54,468 bases of DNA, taken from NCBI GenBank assembly GCA_023393015.1, contig JAEWMY010000041.1, forward strand, positions 1 through 54,468, in the 5' to 3' direction. The stretch's first letter is position 1; the number at the start of each line of letters is the position of its first letter. The translations under genes and the position numbers were made by a program. Origin of the DNA: Spirochaetota bacterium. Lineage in GTDB: Bacteria > Spirochaetota > Spirochaetia > Treponematales > Treponemataceae. Below are positions 33,675-42,423 of the stretch, in pieces. A model generated the notes under the pieces. The model was not told the DNA's origin. It searched no databases and saw only the letters and a program-made list of their open reading frames with translations.

Positions 33675-34130
33675 TTATCTCCCGATCTCGAGGGCTCGCA
33701 TGAACATTTCCTTCGAGCCTTGAATGACGGATGAGTTCGCCTCGTACGAGCGCGAAGCCGAAATAAGGTCGACCATCTCGGTAACGATATTGACGTTGGG
33801 ATACTCCACGTAGCCTTCCTTGGGGCCGCTTTTGATGGCGTCGGGATGGGTGGGGTCGTACACGAGCCTGAGGTCCGAGGTATCCTTCTCGACGCCCATG
33901 ACCTTGACTCCCTTGCCGGGGCCTCGATCGAGATGATCGGGGAGGAAGGGATTCCTCCAGTCAATGCCGTTTTCTTTCTGGGAAAGAACCACCCGGCTTC
34001 GTTTGAAAGCCCCGCCGTCTTGCGTTCTCGTAGTGGAGGCGTTGGCGATATTGTCGGAGATCACGTCCGTCCTGAGACGTTCCGCGGTCATTCCGCTCGC
34101 CGCTATGTTAATGCTGGTAAAAAGTCCCAT
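33675..34130 (-). CDS. flgC: Flagellar proximal rod protein FlgC
   Basis: A 151-residue rod protein. The N-terminal INIAASGMTAERLRTDVISDNIANA motif and the C-terminal NIVTEMVDLISASRSYEANSS helix are the paired rod/hook signatures. It forms the rod with FlgB. The order flgB-flgC-fliE is standard. A ribosome site (AGGA) lies before the ATG. Confidence 0.96.
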   Translation of the reverse strand: MGLFTSINIAASGMTAERLRTDVISDNIANASTTRTQDGGAFKRSRVVLSQKENGIDWRNPFLPDHLDRGPGKGVKVMGVEKDTSDLRLVYDPTHPDAIKSGPKEGYVEYPNVNIVTEMVDLISASRSYEANSSVIQGSKEMFMRALEIGR

Positions 34131-34147
34131 AAACTATTCCTCCCGGC

Positions 34148-34561
34148 CTATTTCAGGACCGAATTGACTTGCGAGAACTGAAAACTCTGTACCTGGGTCA
34201 TGAGTTGGTAATTGAGCTGAATCCTGAGCAGTTCCATGGCCTCCTGCTCGGGGTCTACGTTGTTGCCGTTGGCCTTCGCGGTGGAGGTGTAATCGAGAAC
34301 CCTGCGGGGTTCGACGGTACGGTAGTCGATGACGCCGTCGGAGGCGATATGCCGATCCGAGGCCGTAGAGAGCTGAAACTGCCCGTTCGCGGCGACCTCC
34401 GAATCGAGAGCGCGCTTGAGTTCGGACTCGAAATTCACGCTCGTTCGCTTGAAGTTCGGTACTTCTGAATTCGACAGATTATTGGCCGAAACGCCGTATC
34501 GAAGCGAACTGACGTCCATGGCGCGGTGAAGCAAGTCCGTCGTTTTTGAAAAACTGTTCAT
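34148..34561 (-). CDS. flgB: Flagellar proximal rod protein FlgB
   Basis: A 137-residue rod protein with LLHRAMDVSSLRYGVSANNLSN at the N-terminus and NNVDPEQEAMELLRIQLNYQ at the C-terminus. The start at 34561 (MNSFSKT) has a GGGGGG run nine bases upstream. An ATG at 34606 would add 15 residues and has a weaker AAGGG site, so the longer form is possible. First flagellar gene after hslU. Confidence 0.95.
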   Translation of the reverse strand: MNSFSKTTDLLHRAMDVSSLRYGVSANNLSNSEVPNFKRTSVNFESELKRALDSEVAANGQFQLSTASDRHIASDGVIDYRTVEPRRVLDYTSTAKANGNNVDPEQEAMELLRIQLNYQLMTQVQSFQFSQVNSVLK

Positions 34562-34626
34562 TTCGCGTATCCCCCCGCCTTCATTTTCGGCCTGTCTGCC
34601 CAGCATGTTTACCCTTTTCTGTCGAT

Positions 34627-36072
34627 CTAGAGGATGTATCGGGACAAATCCTGGTCCTGCACGATGTCCTTGAGGCGTTCGTCTACGTACGCGGTCGTAA
34701 TGGCGATGGATTGCCCCGAAAGCTCGTCGGCGTTGAAGGAAATGTCCTCAAGGAGGGTTTCCATGATTGTATGCAGCCTCCGCGCACCGATATTCTCCAT
34801 CCGGGAATTGACCTCGGCGGCCAAAAGGCTCATACGATCCAGGGCCGCGTCTTCGAAGGTGATCGTCACGCCCTCGGTGGCGAGCAACTCCGCGTACTGG
34901 CGGGTGAGCGCGTTCTTGGGCTCGAGGAGTATACGCCTGAAATCCTCCGCGTGCAGGGATTCGAGCTCGACTCTCAGGGGGAAACGGCCTTGAAGCTCGG
35001 GGATCAAGTCGCTCGGCTTTGAGATATTGAACGCCCCCGCCGCGATGAACAGTATGTGCGTCGTGTCGACCACGCCGTATTTCGTGTTTACGTTCGAACC
35101 CTCCACGATGGGGAGAATATCCCGCTGGACGCCCTCGCGGGATACGTCCTGACCTCCCGATCGGTCGCTCCGGTTGGCGATCTTGTCGATCTCGTCGATG
35201 AATACGATCCCCATCTCCTGGACGCGGCGACGCGCCTCCTCGGTGATCTTGTCCTGATCGACGAGCTTGTCGAGCTGTTCCGACACGAGAATCTCGCGCG
35301 CCTCGCGCACGGTGACGGACTTTCGCTTGTTGCGCCCGCCGGTGATCATGTTCGTGATATTGGCGACGCTCATCTCGAGATCCTCTATATTCGTGGATCC
35401 GGCGAAAACCTCGAAGGGCGCCATGCCCGGCCTCTGGACGGTTACCTCGACCACGCGGTCCTCGAGCTTTCCCTCGCGGAGCATGACGCGGAATTTCTCG
35501 CGCGTGTCCCCCTCAAGGCCCTCGATTACGCGTACCTCGGCCGTCGTTTCCGACACCCGCGCCGATTCGTATTGCCTGAAGTCCGGTCTTGTGGAATCCT
35601 TCATGGCGTCGTTCGGCGCGACGCCCTGCTTCTTTTTCGTTCCGGGAAGGAGCAGGTCGAGCAAGCCTTCCTCAGCCCGGCGTTCGGCCTCTTCGCGAAG
35701 CACGCCCTGCATCTCGGACTTGACCAACGAAAAGCCGACGGCCATGAGGTCCCGAATCATGGACTCGACGTCGCGGCCGACGTATCCCACTTCCGTGTAT
35801 TTCGTCGCCTCGACCTTGATGAACGGCGCTCCGCTCAACTTTGCGAGCCTGCGCGCGATCTCGGTCTTTCCGACGCCCGTCGGGCCGATCATGAGGATGT
35901 TCTTCGGGGCTATCTCGTCCCTGACCTCGGACGACAGCTTCAGGCGTCTCGTCCGGTTCCTCAAGGCTATCGCCACCGCCCTCTTCGCCTTGTGCTGTCC
36001 GATGATGTATTTGTCCAGTTCTTCGACGATCGCCTTCGGCGTGAGGGATTCAAGCCCTTCGATGGGGTTCAT
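34627..36072 (-). CDS. hslU: ATP-dependent protease ATPase HslU
   Basis: An AAA+ unfoldase that feeds proteins to HslV. Features: N-terminal TPKAIVEELDKYIIGQ, Walker A GPTGVGKTEIARRL and a KYTEVGYVGRDV pore/signature region; a variable I-domain (about 115-250); Walker B IVFIDEIDKIA; and a C-terminal tail SRYIL that docks in HslV. The length of 481 residues is typical for this family. The start is eight bases after hslV. Confidence 0.97.
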   Translation of the reverse strand: MNPIEGLESLTPKAIVEELDKYIIGQHKAKRAVAIALRNRTRRLKLSSEVRDEIAPKNILMIGPTGVGKTEIARRLAKLSGAPFIKVEATKYTEVGYVGRDVESMIRDLMAVGFSLVKSEMQGVLREEAERRAEEGLLDLLLPGTKKKQGVAPNDAMKDSTRPDFRQYESARVSETTAEVRVIEGLEGDTREKFRVMLREGKLEDRVVEVTVQRPGMAPFEVFAGSTNIEDLEMSVANITNMITGGRNKRKSVTVREAREILVSEQLDKLVDQDKITEEARRRVQEMGIVFIDEIDKIANRSDRSGGQDVSREGVQRDILPIVEGSNVNTKYGVVDTTHILFIAAGAFNISKPSDLIPELQGRFPLRVELESLHAEDFRRILLEPKNALTRQYAELLATEGVTITFEDAALDRMSLLAAEVNSRMENIGARRLHTIMETLLEDISFNADELSGQSIAITTAYVDERLKDIVQDQDLSRYIL

Positions 36073-36079
36073 GCTGATT

Positions 36080-36625
36080 TCAAAGCTCCTCTGTCATAAT
36101 CCTGTCATTCGTGTAAATGCAGATTTTTCCGGCTATCTCCATGCTCTTTTTTGCGATTTCCGCGGCCGACATGGCGGTCGACTCGAGATACGCGAGGGCC
36201 GCGGCATAGGCGTAATTGCCTCCCGAACCGATGGCGAGCACGTCGTCCGCGGGTTCGATGACGTCTCCCGTTCCCGATACGAGGAGCGTTTTTTCCGCGT
36301 CGGCCACGAGCAAAAGGGCCTGCAGGTTCCTGAGCGCCTTGTCGGTCCTCCAGTCCTTCGCGAGCTCCACGGCGGCCCGCGTGATGTCTCCGGCGAATTC
36401 CTTCACGCGCGATTCGAATTTCTCGAGAAGCGTGAAGGCGTCCGCGGTCGCTCCGGCGAAGCCTGTCAGTATCTTTCCGTCGTATATCTTTCGAACTTTT
36501 TTGGCGTTCGGCTTCATGACCGTCTCGCCCATGGTTACCTGACCGTCCCCGGCCATGGCGACCTTGCCGTCGCGACGTACCGCTATGACCGTCGTGCTTC
36601 GTATCCTCGCGTGCTGTTCCTTCAT
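36080..36625 (-). CDS. hslV: ATP-dependent protease peptidase subunit HslV
   Basis: A 181-residue proteasome-beta-like peptidase. Maturation would expose Thr11 (TTVIAVRRDG) as the nucleophile, and the family pattern MAGDGQVT, VRKIYDGKILTGFAG is intact. It assembles into a double hexamer with HslU in the cytoplasm. In this window hslVU lies between xerC and flgB, as codV-clpQY lies next to xerC in Bacillus. A short repeat precedes its start. Confidence 0.97.
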   Translation of the reverse strand: MKEQHARIRSTTVIAVRRDGKVAMAGDGQVTMGETVMKPNAKKVRKIYDGKILTGFAGATADAFTLLEKFESRVKEFAGDITRAAVELAKDWRTDKALRNLQALLLVADAEKTLLVSGTGDVIEPADDVLAIGSGGNYAYAAALAYLESTAMSAAEIAKKSMEIAGKICIYTNDRIMTEEL

Positions 36626-36683
36626 GCGTCGCTCCTTGTCGTCGTTCGGGTCCGTAACGCCCGTTATCCGCTTTTTTCCGCTT

Positions 36684-36755
36684 CTGTCCGTTCGGAGGAT
36701 CCTGTCCGTTCGGAGGATCCCATCCGCGCGGAGGATACTATCCGTGCGGATGGGC
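36684..36755. repeat. Four-copy 18-bp tandem repeat between xerC and hslV
   Basis: Units at 36684-36701, 36702-36719, 36720-36737 and 36738-36755. Copies 1 and 2 are identical (CTGTCCGTTCGGAGGATC); copies 3 and 4 differ by four and six or seven bases. Each has an inverted TCCGnnCGGA core. The fourth copy covers the last codons of xerC. It could form a series of short hairpins in the mRNA or vary in copy number between strains. Confidence 0.85.
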
Positions 36756-37649
36756 CTGGTGATAGAGCCTCTTCAGGCGTTCCGTCGTAACGTGCGTATA
36801 TCTTTGTGTCGTCGAGATACTGGAATGCCCGAGCATTTCCTGAACGGCGCGAAGGTCCGCGCCGCGGGACACGAGGGTGGTCGCGAAGGAATGCCGGAGC
36901 GCGTGCGGCGAAAGATGCCCCGACGTACCCGCTTCTCCCGTATACCTCGAAAGGACGTACTGAATCCCCCGCACGGATAGCGCGGTTCCACGACGGGAGA
37001 TGAATACCTTCCCGCCGGAACGGTCGCGTTCCGCCGTCGTCGCGAGCCGGCGACTCCGCTCCGGCAACCAGTCGGCAAGGGCCTTTTTCGCCTCGCGGGA
37101 AAAAAACACGCGCCGTTCCTTGTCTCCCTTGCCGAGCACTATCGCGGAAGAACCGTCTTCGTCGATATCGCGAAGCCTCAGCGAGGCGATTTCCGAAACG
37201 CGGCATCCGGTCGAATACAACGTCAGGAGCAAGGCAGTATCGCGTTCCGGCCACAGCGGGGGGGCGGAAACGTCCTGAACGTCGCCGCCGGCGGGTACGC
37301 GGCAAAGCCGTTCTGCGTCGTCCGGAAAGAGAAATGTCGGCAGTTTTTTCGCGGTTTTCAGGTTTCTTACCGAGGAGGCGGGGTTATCGCGCGTAAGGCC
37401 GAAGCGAATCGCGTACCGATACAAACCACGTATCGAGGCCAATATCCGGTTGGCGCTCGCCGGATCATACCCCTTTCCGATCAAGTCCGCGAGGAAAAGG
37501 CGGATGTCCGTCACGGTCGCCTCAAGCGGGATTCGGGGGTACGAGGAGCAGAACAGGGTCAGGTCGCGACGGTAGCTCGAGACGGTTCTCGGCGAAAGGG
37601 CCCGGACACCGGAAAGATACTCGAGATACTCCTCGCAAATCCGGTTCAT
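36738..37649 (-). CDS. xerC: Tyrosine recombinase XerC (CodV-type)
   Basis: A 303-residue site-specific recombinase that resolves chromosome dimers. The N-terminal SAM-like DNA-binding domain precedes the catalytic domain, whose residues are seen in GCRVSEIASL (Arg), HALRHSFAT (His-x2-Arg), LGHSSI (His) and QRYTHV (Tyr). Start 37649 has GGAAGGGGA upstream and overlaps the topA stop (ATGA); a frame opening at 38147 is rejected as it lies in topA. Assigned XerC by position next to hslVU; which of the two Xer proteins is XerD cannot be fully settled from the sequence. Confidence 0.92.
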   Translation of the reverse strand: MNRICEEYLEYLSGVRALSPRTVSSYRRDLTLFCSSYPRIPLEATVTDIRLFLADLIGKGYDPASANRILASIRGLYRYAIRFGLTRDNPASSVRNLKTAKKLPTFLFPDDAERLCRVPAGGDVQDVSAPPLWPERDTALLLTLYSTGCRVSEIASLRLRDIDEDGSSAIVLGKGDKERRVFFSREAKKALADWLPERSRRLATTAERDRSGGKVFISRRGTALSVRGIQYVLSRYTGEAGTSGHLSPHALRHSFATTLVSRGADLRAVQEMLGHSSISTTQRYTHVTTERLKRLYHQAHPHG

Positions 37650-39799
37650 TCGTCCCCTTCCGCTTCGGATTCCTGCGCGACCGCGACCTGATCGTCCTGC
37701 GTATGGAGATAGTCGCATTCGGGATTGATGCACGACTTGAACGAGCCGTTCTTCTTGTCGTATTTCTCGACGAGAAACTGGCCGCACTTCGGGCACGAGG
37801 CGTTGATCGGCTTGAAGTGGGAGATGAAATCGCATTCGGGGTAGTTGGTGCATCCGTAGAATTCCTTGCCCCTTCCCTTCGTTCTCCTCGAGACGATCTC
37901 GCCGTCGCACCCCGGGCGAGGACACTTGGCGAGCGGTATCGAACGCGTGTTCCGGCACTCGGGAAACCCGGAACAGGCCAAAAAGAAGCCGAACCGCCCG
38001 AGTTTCTTGAGCATCGGCTTTCCGCACAGCTCGCATACGTGGTCTGTCGTCTCGTCGAGACGGCCCTTCATGCTGTCCAGGGTTTCCATGACCTCGTCGA
38101 CGCGCGCCTTGAACGGCTGATAGAAGGTGCCGATCATGCTGGGCCACTCGATCTCGCCTTCCTCGACCCGGTCAAGTCCGCTTTCCACGCTCGCCGTGAA
38201 ATTCACGTCCACGACCGCGGGAAAATACCCGACGAGGATGTCGTTGATGATCCTGCCCAGCTGTGTCGGCACGAGCTGTTTGTTCGACCGGGTTATGTAA
38301 TAACGGTCCAACAGCACGGATATGATGGGAGCGTACGTCGACGGGCGTCCTATTCCCTTTTCCTCGAGCGTCTTGACGATCGAGGCGTCGGTATACCGCG
38401 CGGGTCCCTGCGTAAAGTGCTGTTCGGGGTGAAATTCCCGCACCTCGATTTTCTCGCCTATCTTCAGCTCGGGTAAAGCCCGTTCCTTCTCCTCTTTGGA
38501 TGCCAGCGTCTTGATGACCTTGTAAAAACCCTTTTCGAAAACGCGCGTACTCGAAACGCGGAACAGGGCCTCGCCCGCCCGGATGTCGACGCTGTACGTC
38601 CGGCTCCGCGCGTTCGTCATCTGGCTCGAGACGAAACGTTCCCAAATGATGCTGTACAGCCGCAACTGGTCCCTCGTGAGGTGTTCCTTCAGGTATTCCG
38701 GCGTGTAGCTGACGTACGTCGGCCTGATGGCCTCGTGCGCGTCCTGCGCCTTTTTCTCGACGGAATACTCGTTCGGTTCCGCTGGAAGTTCCGCGGGGAA
38801 TTTGTCCGTAATCCACTTACGCACCTCGTCGAGGGCTACCGTGGAAATGCGCACCGAGTCCGTACGCATGTAGGTTATCAAACCGATTCGCGTCGATCCC
38901 ACCGCGACGCCTTCGTAAAGCTGCTGTGCGATTTGCATCGTCTTTTTCGAGGTAAAGCCGAGACGGTTGGCCGCCATCTGCTGCAGTTTCGACGTCGTGA
39001 AGGGCGCCTTCGGGCGGATGGTCTTCTCCGTCGTCTTGATGTCCGCGATCTCGCTCTCCGACGAGGAGATCGCCTCGATGATCTTCCTGACGCTCGACTC
39101 GTCGCGCAGCGTCGGCTTGTCGTCGCGATACTGCACGAGCTGGGCGGTAAACTCCGTCTTCCCGCGCCTGAAGTCCGCCTCGAGCGTCCAGTATTCCTCC
39201 GGGATAAAAGTCTCTACCTCCGCCTCCCGTTCGCACACGAGGCGCAACGCGACCGACTGGACGCGTCCCGCGGAAAGCCCGTTCTTCACCTTTTTCCACA
39301 ACAGCGGGGAAAGGTTGTATCCCACGAGGCGGTCAAGCACCCGACGGGCCTTTTGCGCGTTTACCTTCGAGTCGTCTATCTCGAGCGGATGTTGAACCGC
39401 GTCCTTGATGGCCTGGGGAGTAATCTCGTTGAAGACGATGCGATGGATGGGAACGGCGCATTTCGAATTGATCGAGTTCCGAAGATGCCAGGCGATGGCC
39501 TCCCCTTCCCGGTCATTATCGCTCGCGAGCAGGACTTCCTTTGATTTCTTGGCGTCCGACTGGAGCTCCTTGAGGAGCTTGGCGCGTCCGCGCACGGTTA
39601 TGTATTCCGGAGTGAACCCTTCGTCGACGTTGATGGCCATTCGCGATTTCGGCAAGTCGATGAGATGGCCCATGGAGGCCTTTACGACAAAGCCCTTGCC
39701 CAGGTATTTCTCTATGGTCTTCGCCTTCGCGGGAGACTCGACGATCACGAGCGTTTGCTTGATCGCCTTTTTTTTCGCGGCCGCGGTCTTGGTTGCCAT
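37646..39799 (-). CDS. topA: DNA topoisomerase I
   Basis: A type IA topoisomerase that relaxes negative supercoils. The 717 residues contain the TOPRIM domain (LVIVESPAKAKTIEKYL, ASDNDREGEAIAWHL), the active-site Tyr310 in GLITYMRTDS and a C-terminal region of three zinc ribbons (C-x2-C ... C types, about residues 590-700). A Lys/Ala-rich 14-residue N-terminal tail precedes the fold. The ATG has GAGGAG upstream. In the same block as dprA and xerC. Confidence 0.97.
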   Translation of the reverse strand: MATKTAAAKKKAIKQTLVIVESPAKAKTIEKYLGKGFVVKASMGHLIDLPKSRMAINVDEGFTPEYITVRGRAKLLKELQSDAKKSKEVLLASDNDREGEAIAWHLRNSINSKCAVPIHRIVFNEITPQAIKDAVQHPLEIDDSKVNAQKARRVLDRLVGYNLSPLLWKKVKNGLSAGRVQSVALRLVCEREAEVETFIPEEYWTLEADFRRGKTEFTAQLVQYRDDKPTLRDESSVRKIIEAISSSESEIADIKTTEKTIRPKAPFTTSKLQQMAANRLGFTSKKTMQIAQQLYEGVAVGSTRIGLITYMRTDSVRISTVALDEVRKWITDKFPAELPAEPNEYSVEKKAQDAHEAIRPTYVSYTPEYLKEHLTRDQLRLYSIIWERFVSSQMTNARSRTYSVDIRAGEALFRVSSTRVFEKGFYKVIKTLASKEEKERALPELKIGEKIEVREFHPEQHFTQGPARYTDASIVKTLEEKGIGRPSTYAPIISVLLDRYYITRSNKQLVPTQLGRIINDILVGYFPAVVDVNFTASVESGLDRVEEGEIEWPSMIGTFYQPFKARVDEVMETLDSMKGRLDETTDHVCELCGKPMLKKLGRFGFFLACSGFPECRNTRSIPLAKCPRPGCDGEIVSRRTKGRGKEFYGCTNYPECDFISHFKPINASCPKCGQFLVEKYDKKNGSFKSCINPECDYLHTQDDQVAVAQESEAEGDE

Positions 39800-39854
39800 T
39801 CTCAGTACTCCTCAACGGTCCCGAAGACTTTCTCGGGTCGACTCGTTTATCTCG

Positions 39855-40775
39855 TTACAATCCTAATTCCGCCTGCGCGTCGGCCCGTTCGCGCCGTCGC
39901 GTACCGCCCGAACTCCAATCGCTCACGACGTCCCCGGCGCTGCGTATCGCCGGAGCCCCGTCCTCCCGAAGCCGGTCGGTTCCCTCGCCGCGCGCGGTTC
40001 CGGCGGTAGCTTCCGCGACATAGAGGTCGCGACCCTGCTCCAGCGCGAAATCCGCCGTAATGAGCGCGCCGGAACGGGCCGGGGCTTCCACGACGATAAC
40101 CGACCGCGCGAGTCCCGAGATGATCCGGTTTCGCTGCGGAAACCGGAACGACAACGGCTCGTCTTCGGGCGGGTATTCCCCGATAACGCACCCGCCCGAG
40201 TCGATCATGCGACCGGCCAACAGGCAGTTGCTTCTCGGATAGATCCGCTCGAGGCCGCACGCCAGTACCGCGACGGAAGGTGCGCCGCCGTCGAGGTTCC
40301 CCCGATGCGCGAAGGCGTCTATCCCGCGCGCGAGTCCCGAAACGACCGGTACGCCGAGGGCGGCGAATTCGCGACCGAGGCGCTCGGCCGTCATGGCGCC
40401 GTTACCCGTCGGAGAACGGGTTCCGACCATCGCCACCATAGGCCGCTCGGGGTTCGGCAAAACGCCGCGCCAAAAGACGGTAAACGGCGGATCATGGAGT
40501 TCCCGCAACAGCGGCGGATACTCGGGAGAGAGCGTCGAAACCATGCCGATTCGATATCGTCGCAGGATTTCCAGCTGACGCTCGACCCTATCGCGCGCGT
40601 CCGGAGAGGGCCAAAGGCCGGTATGAACCGGCCTTCGCACGATACGCGAAATATCTTCTATAGAAAGTACCGTAAGCTCTTCGATATTGTCAAGTTTTTC
40701 GAAAAGGTTCTCCCGCTCGCGGGACGAAAGGAAGGGCATATTCGAGAGCGCGAGCAAGAGTTCATTCATCGCCAT
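39855..40775 (-). CDS. dprA: DNA processing protein DprA
   Basis: A 306-residue protein that loads RecA onto single-stranded DNA in natural transformation. The Rossmann-type domain shows VAMVGTRSPTG, VVSGLARGIDAFAH, VLACGLERIYPRSN and a RNRIISGLARSVIVVEAPARSGAL stretch. An N-terminal helix-hairpin-helix-like segment precedes it. A start at 40769 is equally possible; either overlaps the TPR lipoprotein gene. Confidence 0.95.
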   Translation of the reverse strand: MAMNELLLALSNMPFLSSRERENLFEKLDNIEELTVLSIEDISRIVRRPVHTGLWPSPDARDRVERQLEILRRYRIGMVSTLSPEYPPLLRELHDPPFTVFWRGVLPNPERPMVAMVGTRSPTGNGAMTAERLGREFAALGVPVVSGLARGIDAFAHRGNLDGGAPSVAVLACGLERIYPRSNCLLAGRMIDSGGCVIGEYPPEDEPLSFRFPQRNRIISGLARSVIVVEAPARSGALITADFALEQGRDLYVAEATAGTARGEGTDRLREDGAPAIRSAGDVVSDWSSGGTRRRERADAQAELGL

Positions 40776-41499
40776 ACGCGTTTTCGAGCACGAACGCCTT
40801 GTTTTCGCGCGCCGAAGCCAGTTTTTTCGCGTCTTTCGTCAACCCGACGATCGTGTCATACAGTGATACGGCCTCTTCCGCGTTTCCGGACATGAAGTAC
40901 GCGCGGGCGAGGATAAACATCGCATCTACGTTCTTTTTTTCGACATCGAGTACGACGGACAGGTGACGAATGGCTTCTTCGGGCCGTTCCATCTCGAATA
41001 CGTAAAGAACCGATACGCCGTAGAGCGCGCGGACGTATCGCGGCTCCAGTTCTATCGCGCGGAGATACGCGGATTCAGACAGGGCGAGATACCTCGAGCG
41101 CTCCGCGGAGCTCCCCGTCGCGGCAAAGTCCAGGGAAGCCTTGGCCAGATACCCCGCGCATACGCCGACGTAGTAATAGAGATTCTGGTTCGTCGGGTAA
41201 TACTGGATGGCCATCCTGAAATTTTCCAGGGCCTTCGCGTACATCCCGTTATCCATGTATCGGATCGCGAGTATCCTGTACCACATCCCCGTCCTGATAT
41301 CGGCGTTCAGGACGTCCTCGACGCGTTTCTGGTACTTGGAGATCGCCTCCTCGAGTTCCTCGACGGTCGTGGGGTTGTCGACGCCTTCCTCGAGGGCCTG
41401 CATCCTCCGGATATAGTTCGTGTTCGGCCCGCACGAAACCGCGAAAACCGCGGCGAAAAGAACCAGAAGGCATAACGGTACGGGATGCGCTCGCTTCAT
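40762..41499 (-). CDS. TPR lipoprotein
   Basis: A 245-residue protein with a signal peptide and lipobox (FAAVFAVSC, Cys23), so it is likely a lipoprotein. TPR units follow (IRYMDNGMYAKALENFRMAIQYY, YLRAIELEPRYVRALYGVSVLY, LARAYFMSGNAEEAVSLYDTI). The place between xerD and dprA is conserved in treponemes as I know them; function unknown. Possibly a scaffold for envelope or division proteins. Confidence 0.85.
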   Translation of the reverse strand: MKRAHPVPLCLLVLFAAVFAVSCGPNTNYIRRMQALEEGVDNPTTVEELEEAISKYQKRVEDVLNADIRTGMWYRILAIRYMDNGMYAKALENFRMAIQYYPTNQNLYYYVGVCAGYLAKASLDFAATGSSAERSRYLALSESAYLRAIELEPRYVRALYGVSVLYVFEMERPEEAIRHLSVVLDVEKKNVDAMFILARAYFMSGNAEEAVSLYDTIVGLTKDAKKLASARENKAFVLENAYGDE

Positions 41500-41527
41500 A
41501 CGTAATTCCCCCTCTCCACTCTATGCG

Positions 41528-42421
41528 TCAGATTTCGTCCCCTGCCCCGAAGTTGTCGAAGCAATCCGAGTGATACATCTGAAGGGCCGACGACTCGACG
41601 TGCGTATACACTTGCGTCGTGGATACGTCGGAATGACCGAGCAATTCCTGGACGCTTCTGAGATCGGCACCTCCCGACAACAGATGGGTGGCGAACGAAT
41701 GCCGCAAGGTATGGACCTTCGCGGCGATACCCGAGGAAAGCGCGAGCTCGTTGAAGCGTTTCCACATCCCCTTTCGGGAAAGCCTGCCGCCCCGGCAGTT
41801 GATGAACACCGCGCGCGAGTTTTTTTTTCCGAGGAGCGCGGGTCGCGCCTCATCGAGGTATCTCCGAAGCCAGAAAAGCGCGGCGTCGCCGAAGGGAACG
41901 AGGCGCTCCTTGTTTCCCTTTCCGAGTACCTTTATCACGCGCTCCTGCGTGTGAACGTCCTCGAGGGAAAGGGCCACGGCCTCGCTTATCCTCAGACCGC
42001 AAGAGTATACGAGCTCGAAAAGGGCCCGATCGCGAAGCCCGCCCGGAGTCTCGAGCGAGACGGAATCGAGGAGCCGGTCGATTTGCGCCGGTGACAACAC
42101 GCGCGGCAGTGTCCGCTCGCGCGCGGGGCTCTCCAGGGAGTCGGCGGGATTGTCGGTTCTGACGCGTTCAAGCACGAGGAAGCGGAAAAAGGAACGAAGC
42201 GCGGCGGATTCGCGGGCCAGCGTCTTTCCGGAGATGCCCTCGTCGAATCGCCCGAGTATGTAGTCCACGCAATCGTCCGAATCCGCCTTATCCGGGGTCG
42301 ATCCCCGCGCCGCGAGCCATGACACGAACGAGTCGACGGTTCTCGCGTACGTATCCGCGGTCAGTCGCGCGCGGGCCTCGGCGGTAACGAGATAGGCGTA
42401 AAAGACCTTCCCGTATTCCAC
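41528..42421 (-). CDS. xerD: Tyrosine recombinase XerD-like
   Basis: A 297-residue tyrosine recombinase with catalytic residues in SCGLRISEAVAL (Arg), KVHTLRHSFATHLL (His-x2-Arg), LLGHSDVSTTQ (His) and QVYTHV (Tyr). With XerC it would act at dif. The start is GTG at 42421, two bases after the ftsZ stop; this gives the usual Xer length, whereas the frame opening at 42586 lies inside ftsZ. Assigned XerD because XerC is next to hslVU. Confidence 0.88.
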   Translation of the reverse strand: MEYGKVFYAYLVTAEARARLTADTYARTVDSFVSWLAARGSTPDKADSDDCVDYILGRFDEGISGKTLARESAALRSFFRFLVLERVRTDNPADSLESPARERTLPRVLSPAQIDRLLDSVSLETPGGLRDRALFELVYSCGLRISEAVALSLEDVHTQERVIKVLGKGNKERLVPFGDAALFWLRRYLDEARPALLGKKNSRAVFINCRGGRLSRKGMWKRFNELALSSGIAAKVHTLRHSFATHLLSGGADLRSVQELLGHSDVSTTQVYTHVESSALQMYHSDCFDNFGAGDEI

Positions 42422-42423
42422 GT

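Noticed and set aside
36684..36755. CRISPR array
   Set aside because: Units are directly adjacent with no spacers, only four copies, and no cas genes are present.
35267..36790. A 507-residue plus-strand frame antisense to hslU and hslV
   Set aside because: Ser/Arg-rich, no domain, and hslU/hslV are unmistakable on the other strand. Its SVRRIL repeats only mirror the 18-bp DNA repeat.
37650..38147. A longer start for XerC at 38147
   Set aside because: It lies in topA, and the Shine-Dalgarno site and usual Xer length fit 37649.
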